Positions 48,408 to 58,148 of a stretch of DNA of 64,000 nt are shown piece by piece. The stretch spans positions 1 to 64,000 of the forward strand of contig JAQOOI010000035.1 of assembly GCA_028554645.1 (NCBI GenBank), given 5' to 3'. Position numbers and translations under genes: made by a program. The stretch is from Omphalotus guepiniiformis. Taxonomy: Eukaryota > Basidiomycota > Agaricomycetes > Agaricales > Omphalotaceae. Below the pieces are notes generated by a model, which did no database searches, was not told where the DNA came from, and worked only from the letters and a program-made list of their open reading frames with translations. How positions within the stretch are numbered: the stretch's first letter is position 1; every line of letters begins with the position of its first letter.

Positions 48408-49478
48408 TCAAGCAAGGGCCCAATCGCGGGTTCGCTCTGCCAAGAAAACACCCCAACTAGAGACCTCTTCTCTAGTTGAGTAGACGGCGGCGTCCACATC
48501 GTCAATCCGCCGGTTGACCAGGTCCAACTCAGAGAGCTCCGCGGAGTCCCGCGGTTCTCCGGCTCGTCCCTCGACCTTCTTCTCTAACCTAGCTAACCTG
48601 GACAGTATTTCTTCATTTTGCTGCATAAGCAGCTCGAAGGAAGCCGGAGAAAAGGAAGTGGTGGTGGTGCTCGGAGCACCGACTCGCTCCGAAAACGAGC
48701 ATTTTGATTTTTGTTTCCTGCATTCGTCGCAGGAGGTGGATTTGGTGTTCCGAGGGCGCCCGGAACAGTGGTATCGTCGTGCCCGGCACTGCAGGCAGGC
48801 GGGTCGGGAGCTAGGAGCTCTGGTTTCTTCTTCTTCGTCTTCTTCATCTGAAATGACAATAGACTAATGTTTTGTTATAACTCAATTCCAATACTGGTAT
48901 TCATTTACTTACCGCCGAAATCACGTTTTTTCTCTTTTTCTTAGGAGACCCACCGGCCTCCGGTTCCTCTTGTGCCTGCCTCTTCCCATCCCTCTTCTCT
49001 TTCCTCCTCCTCGCTTCCTCAGCCTTCTCAATAGCCCTCCTGGCTTTCTTCTCCTCCTCCGCCTCACTTTCCTCCTCGGCCCTCCGGTTCTCCTCATCCA
49101 AAATTCTTTGCGCCTCCTCAACCTCTCTCCTCCTCCGCTCTCGCTCCTCCGCCCTCCACTTTTCTTGCGCCTCCTGACACCACTCCTGAATCCTCTGGAC
49201 TTCCTCCGTCCACTCATTCTTTGCCTTATCGTACTCAGCCCACTCCCTATCTTCTTCTTGTTCAACTAAAAGAACATTGAGTATTGGACATCCGCGGACA
49301 GTAAAAACTCACCCATGGCAATCGCCAATTTGATTCTGTCATATTCCTCTGCATTCTCCGGTGTTTTCCTGCGAGGCAACGCTGGCTTGACTCGGGGTTC
49401 AGGTTCCGGACGTCCGAATGGCGCCGGAAGGGGGTATTCAGTTCCGAACGTGGGGGTGTTGGCTCGAGTTGCTGGCAT
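48408..49478 (-). CDS. Antisense Zn2Cys6-like coiled-coil protein in chromovirus B
   Basis: Opposite to gag-pol. Exons 49478-49313, 49265-48913 and 48863-48408 (introns 47 and 49 nt, frame kept) give 324 aa. Order: Pro-rich N-terminus (MPATRANTPTFG); a long Glu/Arg/Lys coiled coil over exon 2 ending in basic SPKKKRKN (nuclear signal-like); an acidic DEEDEEEE patch; then cysteines spaced CX2CX6CX11CX2CX6C (CLQCRARRYHC and CDECRKQKSKC). That is the exact spacing of fungal Zn(II)2Cys6 binuclear clusters. A second coiled coil follows (NEEILSRLARLEKKV). The start faces the 3' LTR 218 bp away, which may serve as its antisense promoter. A DNA-binding or genomic RNA/host-factor role is inferred only. 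The C-terminus may be frameshifted (see 47995-48456). Confidence 0.8.
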
Positions 49479-49682
49479 CTTTGTGTTGAGTTTACGGGGT
49501 TGAAGAGCGCGGGGTTGGGGGGAACTTAGAGGTTTGCAAGCTAGGCTTTTATATCAATCCATTGTTTGGCAGGATTTGGTCGATGTTGAAAATTTGGACA
49601 CATCTCACTCCGAGGGGCAGGGTCGGACTTGGGACTTGGGACTTGGGACTTGGAACTTAGGGTTCTTGAGGGCAAGAACCCT

Positions 49683-49695
49683 AAGAGGGAGATAC
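49683..49695 (+). other. Polypurine tract of chromovirus B
   Basis: AAGAGGGAGA, then TAC, stands directly before the 3' LTR start TGTTACGG and would prime plus-strand DNA synthesis. Confidence 0.8.
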
Positions 49696-50237
49696 TGTTA
49701 CGGCTATGCGCCGGAACTCCGGGTCAGACCTCCGGTTTCTAGAACTTCCTTGATTTCTTCTTCCTAACATCTATTCAATCTTTCCATATGGTTCGCTTTA
49801 CAAATTCACGCTTTCCTATTCGTTCTTATTATTCTTTTCTACTCCGGACATCCGAACATCTCCGACGTTCCATGGCCTTTCTTGTTCTTTAGTTTCATTC
49901 TTTCTCACACTATTGTTTTATTACTCCGAGTATCTCCGGTAGAATACTCATATAAATACTTCACGCTTATACTGTATATACTTTAGTTTTAAATCAATTT
50001 AGTCTCCGGACTACTATCTTGAATTTCTCGTCTGAACTCTTATCTCTCCTCGGACTTCCAATCCGGGTGCAGCACGGGGGGCAGTATCGAAATAATACTG
50101 CCTACCGGGTGAAGTCTTGTTGCCGGAGCAATTCAGAGCTCCTGGTTTATCTTGTCTTGTTCCTTTCGCACTTCTTCTCTTGGACCTTCTCAGAGGTCCT
50201 CGCTCTCTTACCGTCTCTAGTCCGCACGGACTTAACA
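49696..50237 (+). repeat. 3' LTR of chromovirus B
   Basis: Near-identical to 39921-40461. Differences seen by eye include CTCCGG for CTCCAG, TCCTAAC for TCCTGAC and ATCGAAAT for ATCAAAAT. It is followed by the target duplication GATGG. Confidence 0.95.
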
Positions 50238-50311
50238 GATGGACAAGATGCCTATGAACAGATTTGGATTGAGCTGGAGCACGTCGCTCGCACGACCGTA
50301 ACAACTCCAGA
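50238..50311 (+). pseudogene. Gypsy element A: reverse transcriptase, middle piece
   Basis: Continues the frame broken at 39920: DGQDAYEQIWIELEHVARTT, then VTTP. It ends with CCAGA, where the foldback element is inserted. Without the two insertions the reading is IIDGQDAY and later TTPDGNMVS, a normal Ty3 reverse transcriptase. Confidence 0.88.
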
Positions 50312-51603
50312 CACTACACCTGGGCCAATCTTTCCAGCCTGAGAAAGTGCTTGAGAAAGAATAAAAAAAGGAAAAAGAATTTTATAATAAAACTGATATT
50401 TAGATGGGAAAATTGATAGTATTTTGTGTCCAAATACTATGTGTTTTTTGTGTGGGAAAGTATAAGTATTTCTCAGAAAATTTTACAAATTTTTCAAAAA
50501 AAAAAAAAAAAAATTTTATTTTGAATTTTTAAAAAATTTCAGCCGGGAAACAAAATGCCCAACTTATCCTGACACTGCTGGGGCCCATAAATCTTTGGTG
50601 GCAAAAATGGGTGTGGCAAAAAGGAAGACAAATTTTTCAGCTTAATTTTGATAGCACAAATATTTCATTTTTGGTACAAAAGATGTGGGAAAGATGCAGC
50701 ATCTTTGCCATATCTTTCCAGATAATATGTTTACATATATACACCATGAGAAGTGACAATTTTGCAGGCAAAAATTTGAGGATAAGTATGTGAGCTATTG
50801 CAAAAATTAAGGGAATCATTTTTGCCTCTGAAGATGAGAATAAGTAATTGAACTATTTCAGGGATAAAGAAAATCATTTTTGCAAGAAAGAAAGTGGATT
50901 TTTGCTACAATAAAGCAACATTTTTGCTCTTTAAGATTACTAACAGCAAAAATGGTTTTAATTCTCTGTATTTGTATCTTGAAGAGCAAGAATGTTGCTG
51001 TTTATTGTAGCAAATATCCACATCCTTTCTTGCAAAAATGATTTCTTTAATTTCTGTAATAAGTTATCTTTATCCTCAATCTTTGTGCCCAAAAATAATT
51101 CCTTTTATTCCTGAAATAGTTTATATACTTACCCTCATCTTTGCAGGCAAAAATGATTTCCCTAGTCCTTGCAATAGCTTACATACCTATTTGAAAAGAC
51201 TTGGCAAAGATGCTGCATCTTTGCTGCATCTTTTGCCTCAAAAATGTAATATTTGTGTTCTCAAAAATAAGCTAATAAATTTGTCTTCCTTTTTGCCATC
51301 CCCATTTTTGCCACCAAAGATTTATGGGCCCCAGCAGTGTCAGGATAAGTTGGGCATTTTGTTTCCCGGCTGAAATTTTTTAAAAATTCAAAATAAAATT
51401 TTTTTTTTTTTTTTTGAAAAATTTTTAAAATTTTCTGAGAAATACTTATACTTTCCCACACAAAAAACACATGGTATTTGGACACAAAATACTATCAATC
51501 TTCCCATCTAAATATCAGTTTTATTCCAAATAAAATTCTTTTTCCTTTTTTTACTCTTTCTCAAGCACTTTCTCAGGCTGGAAAGATTGGCCCAGGTGTA
51601 GTG
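50312..51603. mobile_element. 1.29-kb foldback element
   Basis: Nearly the whole element is one long inverted repeat centred near 50955. The left arm starts CACTACACCTGGGCCAATC and the right arm ends with its complement (GATTGGCCCAGGTGTAGTG). The arms share poly-A/poly-T runs, the GCCGGGAAACAAAATG core and GGCCCATAAATCTTTGG. It has no coding frame. Flanks are CCAGA (left) and CTAGA (right), a 5-bp target duplication with one C-to-T change. The CACTA...TAGTG ends recall the CACTA superfamily, but that group makes 3-bp duplications, so class is uncertain. Confidence 0.88.
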
Positions 51604-53090
51604 CTAGATGGGAATATGGTAAGCCTTGTTCTCCAGCAAGGTGACTGCAATGCACCAGCAACCTATCAGGCACTAATGAACTATCTGTTCTCAGAATTTA
51701 TCGGATGATGAATGAATGTCTATCTTAATGATATAATTATCTATTCTGATTGATTAGATGAGCATGAAAAACATGTTAAGAGTATTCTTCATATCCTTAA
51801 ACGTGAAAAACTGTACCTGAGTGAAAAGAAATTAAACTTTCTCCCCAAAGAAATGAAAGTTCTTGGACGAATCATCAATGAACACAGCATTCAAATGGAC
51901 CCGCACAAGGTTGACTCAATTCTGAAATGGCCAACGCCCACCAATTGAGACTTGCTCCGAGGGTTTCTTGGGTCTGTTGGCTACCTTGCCGATAATATTG
52001 CAATGGTCTGAGTACCCATGGGACACCTAAGCTCCATCACCGGTGACACTGTACCCTTTCGGTGGACTCACACAGAGCAACGAGCATTCCAGGAAGTGAA
52101 ACGACTCGCTGCTGCATCACAGAATCATCACCAAAAGCCTCTCAACTACCCAAAAGAGGCACCATCAGTATGGATGGTGACAGATGGATATGCTACAGGC
52201 ATTGGAGGAGTTGTTCTACAAGGAACAGATTGGAAAATTGGCACCGTTGCAGCCTTCTATTCAGCCAAACTCAACTCTGCTCAACAGAACTATCCTGTGC
52301 ACAAAATTGAGATGCTTGCTGGCATTGAAACTATGTTACACCATCGTGATATCCTACAAGGATTGAAATTCAAATGGGTTACAGACCATAAAGGATTAAT
52401 TCACCTCTTAAACCAAAAGGACTCGTTCGGTAGACAGGCCTGCTGGCTTGAAAAGATTTCTGAGTTTGACTTTGAAATCATATATGTTGCGGGAAGTGAA
52501 AACGTACTTGCCGATGCTCTATTGCACATCTATTCCAACAATCAGCCGGAATAGTTCGTTCATGAAGCGAATACACCTACCATAATGTGATAGACAATGA
52601 TGTCTTGCTCGCACATAACATTACCATGCCACTTCTCGTTGACATTGAAGCAGCTTGTTTGATACCTCAACTCAATATGGTAGTTACAAGAAATGCTGGA
52701 AAACAAAAGGAAGTCAGTTGAGAATTTGCCCGCTGCATGCGTGATCTTTTCATACTTCATGGCCCAAGAGAACAAAAGGAGGGCGAGGATACCCAAACAA
52801 CTCCAAAACCTTCTACCAAGAATGAAATTGAGGCATTGGATACTACTCCAAATGTGGAAACACCCACCAAAATAGTCAACAACTCAGAAACTCTTCCTGA
52901 AGACCCTGCACCACCTGCTGAGATATTAGCAGGATGAACTGAAACACCCCTCTTGGAAGTTGCATCTGGAGGGCGGGTCATGCTCAAGCTCGAGAAAGCT
53001 ATTAGTAATCGTTACAGTGAAGACATATTCTTCGTGAAAACCCTGGAACGACCACGGGAATTTAAGAATTTTGAGGGCCAAAATGGCACC
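51604..53090 (+). pseudogene. Gypsy element A: rest of reverse transcriptase, RNase H and start of integrase
   Basis: Reads GNMVSLVLQQGDCNAPATYQ, then VYLNDIIIYSD, KVLGRIINEHSIQMDP, RGFLGSVGYLADN, and RNase H (VTDGYATGIGGVVLQG; WVTDHKGLIHLLNQKD). The catalytic YLDD is changed to YLND (GAT to AAT). Stops fit C-to-T or G-to-A decay, for example TGATGA for expected CGATGG. Homology fades near 53085 in the segment before the integrase finger (SEDIFFVKTLERPREFKNF). The integrase core and 3' LTR are missing, so the 3' end is truncated. Confidence 0.85.
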
Positions 53091-54964
53091 AGATGTGGTA
53101 GGTTCTTTTTAAAAAAGAAGGAAGTCACTCACAAGCTGTATTGCAAAGAATCAGGACAAGGCAGGGTTAGAAGTAGGGTTTATAAATCTGCCATACTCTG
53201 GCATGTAGCTGAGTTTGAAATCAGTATAGAGGTCTGCTTGACTGCTTTGGGGGACCTTTTTTCTCATGGACTATAGCTCTACATTAGGATACTTTGTCCA
53301 CAGTCCATAGATTTACAGTCCACAGTACACCAGTCCACTTTGGGTATATATTTTTTCCATGGTCAGTAGACCTGCTTTAGGTTACCTTTTCCCACACTCA
53401 CTATGTACAGTCTTGTACACCTTGTACACATATACTGGTGGTTTGAATGTGCGCAATACACCATGGAACTTAGGACTACAGCGTTAATAGCAGCGAAATG
53501 AGCACTCTAAGACGTAGGAACTCGTCTAAACTCAAAGGTTGCCTTGTAAAAGCGAGTGTAGTCTGGCGTTGGCAAAGATTCCACACGCAGAAAACTGACT
53601 AAAGTCGAGCTAGACTGTTGGAAAGACTAACTGAACTGAAAGATCACCGTCTAGACCCTTCGACGAGTACCAGAAACAGCAAAAACAGACAGACACAGAC
53701 AGACAGACACAGACAGACAGACAGACAGACAGTTCAAACACAACAGATGTTCAGATATTTAGCACTCTATTAAAGCACTGCAATTCCTAATAGTCTGCCT
53801 CTACCAGCTCGAAGAACCGGGGCCTGACGTTCACAATCAAGAGGCCTTCTGCGATTTAACGCTCTAGAAGATACGTAAAGTTCTCCAATTTGGCGGGCAG
53901 TCGTAACCTGGGGTGCTCGACCCTATACATGACAGTATATGTACTCTACTGCTTGTAAGTATTTCATAAATAGATAGAAAACTGAGTGGAGTAATTAAAA
54001 GGAACAGAGGGATAACATCGAGTATAAAATGGATATAAACAGAAACAATGTGACTGAGTTGGGTAAGTAGGCACGTCTAGAGGGTAATTATGTGCAGTTC
54101 CTGGGTATATATGTGTAAGTATTATGTTTTAGTGATGTTTTTGGTACATCTAGACCCTTCTTATCATGCGCTCGAGCCATTCTAAACAAACTACTCCTAT
54201 GCATTTTGTTATTATTCATCTTCGTAACTGTTTTACAGTGTACTTATAGGGGCGCCGAGGGCAGTTTCTAGTCATTTATCCCGTCGGGCTTCCGTATTCT
54301 TCTCCTATTTCGACATCTAGACCCCATAGCACCTCGTAGATATACCAATATCCAGCGCTCGAAGGCCAATTCTCTCATTACTTTACTAATAAGTTATTAT
54401 ACAGTCATCGAGACCGATCATTTTCATAGCTTTGACCATCTAGTATCTCGGAACGGAATCGTCGATCATATATTTCCGATCATAAAGTGTTATCTCCAGT
54501 ATATCATCAATCTGCAGGTTCTAGAAGGTCGGCTTAGTTCGAACAAACCATTTTGATGGCTCGGCGATACCTCTAGCTTTGTCCTTTCGACGTTATTTAG
54601 GCTCATGAGGCTATTACGCCCGTGTGTGTGTGTAGTTTCTTCCTTCCTAAGTCCCGTGGATTACACAGATACTAGAATAGCGACTTCCAGACGAAGGGCT
54701 CTTTGCCAGGCAGGGTGGATCTGATCATACTGTACAGTCTCGCAGCAGGTAGTTACTTCGCCGAAGGTCTAGAGGCATATCAGCCATAAGGTCTTGATGC
54801 ATACTCGTACATCGTAGTCCTTTCACTTCAAGCCTTTAACTATTTGTGTTCTATGCTTTAGCTAGCACTATGGGACATAGTCTAGCCCTTTATTCCCATC
54901 ATATTCACAGTAGAAATCGTTTAATTTCAGGTATTTCAGGTGTGTATGCGTTTTCAGCGCAACA
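53091..54964. other. Non-coding; probable 3' LTR of element C at its right side
   Basis: No gene. A tetranucleotide repeat lies at 53685-53732. Read on the minus strand, the right edge at 54964 starts TGTTGCGCTGAAAACG immediately after a polypurine tract, as an LTR does, and includes an AATAAA near 54890. The far LTR boundary is not resolved. Confidence 0.5.
53685..53732. repeat. (ACAG)n microsatellite
   Basis: About twelve units of ACAG/CAGA with a few single-base shifts (ACACAGAC). Confidence 0.9.
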
Positions 54965-54980
54965 TCTCCCCCAAACCAAA
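54965..54980 (-). other. Polypurine tract of element C (minus orientation)
   Basis: On the minus strand TTTGGTTTGGGGGAGA abuts TGTTGCGCTG. A purine run directly followed by TGTT is the usual 3' end signature of an LTR element, oriented like the pol gene at 59666-63663. Confidence 0.6.
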
Positions 54981-55469
54981 TCTAGACCGTCCCCGGTCTG
55001 GTGATCGGTCAGTCATACAGCCAAAGATACATTCTAAAGCTTCGTAGACAGCCTGTTGATTATATAATACTTATTCACACACATCTCAGAGTTCGCCGAA
55101 GCAGTGGTACACTGTTCATTGCTTTTGCCGGTCTATGCCGATCATCAGATTTCAAACTCCGACCAAAATACTCTCGGCCAGCTGTTTGCCTTCGGCAATT
55201 GCCGTATGTTCTTTTCAGGCAAGTGACTTTCCGTCTCTTTTCCTCTTTCACGTTTCTTATTCAGTTTCTTGCTTCTCTATTCTTTCTTTTCACGCATCTC
55301 TCAGCCTTTCACTGGTCCGTGCGCCGTGGGAATCCGGTCAGGTGAGTCGTTCCATAAGTAAACGGACTTCAACTTTTCACGCTCATTCTTCCTTTCTCTC
55401 TATTTTTCACTCAGAGTGGCTCTAGCCCTCTGTCTTTCTCTATACATACTTGTTCTTTCGTTACTTCTA

Positions 55470-57382
55470 ATGGCGCGAACTACCGGCAAATCTTCGAAAG
55501 GGAAGGGCAAGGCAGCCTCTTCCTCTCAAATTTCGGCTGTGGCAAAGAAAACTCGAGCCGGTTGAAAGACAGCGCAGATCAACCCTCACGAACAAGCCAA
55601 TGAAGTCATCGCGTGTATTGTCGACGTCTATCGTCGTTACTTTGATAAACCACGAAAGAATCCCCCCAAGGTTTCAGAAATGACCAAGGCCGTGGAAAGT
55701 GCAACTCCCTTCATGGTATGTTGTATTTCTTATAGTTTTAATCTTTTCATTCTTACATTTTCTTTTCTAGGATACTCTCTTTGAGCACGTCGACTTTGAC
55801 ATCGAGGATTTCTGTCTGCATGTGCGCCCGGTGTGGCTAGCCCTAGTACGACTCTGCAACCCCCTTGAATCTCGACTCCCATCCCTTTACAAAACTGGTT
55901 GGTACATCTCGAAGGACGACCGTCAGGAGAAACATAGTCTCAAGCCTGTGAGCCCTTATTCCATTGTAATCTTTATAATCTTACTCAATATAATTTCCTA
56001 GTTCCATGACTTCGATACCATCCTCGGCGACGATTGTGGCGACGACGATACCGTTCTTAGCAACTCAGAGGACGAGGTCCTCGAGTCTGACGACGAGTCC
56101 GTCCAAGTCAAGCCCGAGGTTCATTTTCTTCTTCCTATTCCCTTCAAATTTCTTTCTTATATCCTTTCTTATTCTAGCCTGTTCTGACTTCGAAAAAGCG
56201 AGCGCTCGAGCTGCTAGAAGACGACGACGACATGGATCTCTTTTCCTTTAAGAAGCCTCGAGCGTCCACTCCTTCCAAAACACTCAAGACTGGTCCACCC
56301 GTTCGCGCAGTGAAGCCCAAACCGAAGCCCAAGCCTAAAGCAAAGGCCCCGACTCCCAAAGAGCCATCTCCTGTTGCTAGCGAAAGGTCGCCGACCCCTG
56401 CTCCTGCTTCATCAGCGAGGGCTGGTCCTTCTCATCAGGTCTCCGAGGCCGGCCTCTTCACACATCCTGCTAGCGACACGGTTTTCAACCTCGCCGACTT
56501 GCTTCATGCAACTCGAACCATCGACGCAGTAAGTCTCTTCCTTATTTATTTTATCACTCTTTTATTTATCTTTTATAGCTTACTGGCAGCTTGCCATGTA
56601 CGCGATGTACCGCAGCTCACGCAGCAGAGAAGTGTGTCCCTCCCGGAATACAGAGCACCTCCTACAAATGCGCTGTATGCTTCAAGAGCAGGCAACCTTG
56701 TTCATGGACCCTGACGCCGACTCGCGCCCTCGAGATGCGAAATACGATCTACGGGTTGGCTCGCCAAGGATCTCATAGTAAGTTATTCATTTATTTCTTT
56801 TTATTTAACATCTTTCTCATTTCCTCAGACCTCGGTGCAGAAGTTATTGGTCTCGTCGAGAAGATCTCTGTCTACGACCAACTTCGACGCAGCGTCTTGG
56901 ACCTCGCCGACAACGCCAACAAGCTTCGCGAGTCCATCGAGCGGGACCAGGAGCACCTTCGTGGTTCAGTCACCAATCCTACCCTTCTTTTCAACATTCT
57001 TCATTGTAACGACCCTTCATTCAAGGACGAAATCGAAGATTTGAAGATGATAGGTGTGGGCTTGGGCTGGGACATGTCGGTTTTGGATCGAGACTCGAGC
57101 TTGGTGAAGATGGACTCTGGTTTTCAGATTCAACCAACTTCGTCGCGCCTCCCCATCGACTTCTCTAAGTCCGACACTCGCAGCACCATCGAGCGCATGG
57201 TTACCTCGGCTCTCGCGCCTCTTCGCTCTTCGGCAAATGCTTCATCTTCCCGGGTACCTGCGTCGGCTGGCTCTTCCTTTCCATCCTCCCTCCCTACCAT
57301 TACGACACTCAACACCGCCCGTTCCCCGGTGGAGGAGGAAAGCGTTGGTCGGATCCTGGCAGAGGACAGTCCAGAGAGGTGA
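55470..57382 (+). CDS. Opposite-strand Zn2Cys6-like protein gene of element C
   Basis: Exons 55470-55715, 55771-55947, 56002-56118, 56178-56528, 56579-56777 and 56829-57382 keep one frame of 548 codons. The protein begins with a basic Ser/Lys/Gly stretch (MARTTGKSSKGKGK) and a helical domain (FEHVDFDIEDFCLHVRP; ESRLPSLYKTGWYI). Acidic Asp/Glu patches (LLEDDDDMDLF) and a Pro/Lys repeat follow. The cysteine cluster is CX2CX8CX11CX2CX6C (CTRCTAAHAAEKC, CAVCFKSRQPC), then a coiled coil (DNANKLRESIERDQEHL). One in-frame TGA at 55563-55565 (probably from TGG) breaks this copy; everything else is intact. It faces away from the probable 3' LTR. Its function is unknown; nuclear binding is a guess. Confidence 0.72.
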
Positions 57383-58148
57383 CTCAGGGTCTTTGTCGAG
57401 GCGTAGCCTACAGTCTTCGGACTTTAAATAATATTTTCATTACATCGCAGCAAGGAGTCTCTTTATAGAGCTCCAAAATCATTATACCTAGCAAGGGTTC
57501 TCTTCAAAGAGGCCCAAATATTCTTGTTTTCATTTCTTGTACCTTGTACATAGAAATCTCGTGGCCTTAGTGCCAAAATAAAAGCTTTCATGTTCCTTTC
57601 TTATGTGTGAATTCTTTGTTAAGTTCAAATTTAATTTAATATCCTTAAGATTGCCTTTGTCGAAGCTGTAAGTATGGACTCAACTTAGAGAAATCCCAGC
57701 TCGAAGGTAATAAGTAGTAACTAGACCCCTTTATTTATAAGTCTCGTGCCCTTACTTATCACTTCTGTGCCTCAGGCACTTATTTGTTCGTTTCAACCAA
57801 TCTTAGATGTTGATTTATTGAAATCTAAAACACTTAAGTTTCGATTTTATGAAATCTTTAGAAATTTTAAAATTCTATGTCCTAGACGGACTCCTCTCCC
57901 CCAAACCAAAAGAAGTTCAGCGTTCAGCGTTCCCGCTGCATATCTCGGCTAGCACTTAGTTAAGTCCAGGGTGCCTTAATCAGTTGGGCATGTTACTTTG
58001 TCGAAGGGACCAGGAGTTCCGCTCTCAGACAGAAAAGTATAAAGGAGGGTCGCCGAAGGTGGGTCCAAGTTATCAGTATACTTTAAGACCTTCAACCTGC
58101 ATTCTCGACCTTACTTTCGTCTTCTTCTTGTTCATATTTCATCGTCAC
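57383..58148. other. Spacer between the two opposite-strand genes
   Basis: Terminator of the first gene (AATAAA at 57577) and promoter of the second. The string CTCCCCCAAACCAAA occurs here (about 57896-57910) and also before the first gene (54966-54980), so both promoters share an element derived from the polypurine-tract sequence. Confidence 0.55.

Larger units (their letters stand above)
39921..50237 (+). mobile_element. Chromovirus B (Ty3/Gypsy LTR retrotransposon)
   Basis: Complete element of 10.3 kb bounded by 541- and 542-bp LTRs (TGTTACGG to CTTAACA). It is flanked by the 5-bp duplication GATGG (39916-39920 and 50238-50242). Internally it has gag, pol with a C-terminal chromodomain, an opposite-strand multi-exon gene, a polypurine tract and the 3' LTR. 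No TGG-type tRNA primer-binding site follows the 5' LTR (next bases GTATTTAAAAC), so priming may be unusual. By eye the LTRs differ at about seven bases plus one indel, so insertion is fairly recent. A 1.85-kb insertion and two nonsense changes in pol make this copy non-autonomous. Confidence 0.95.

Noticed and set aside
50460..50520. Poly-A run as a LINE or retrogene tail
   Set aside because: The run is mirrored by poly-T at 51400 as part of the foldback arms.
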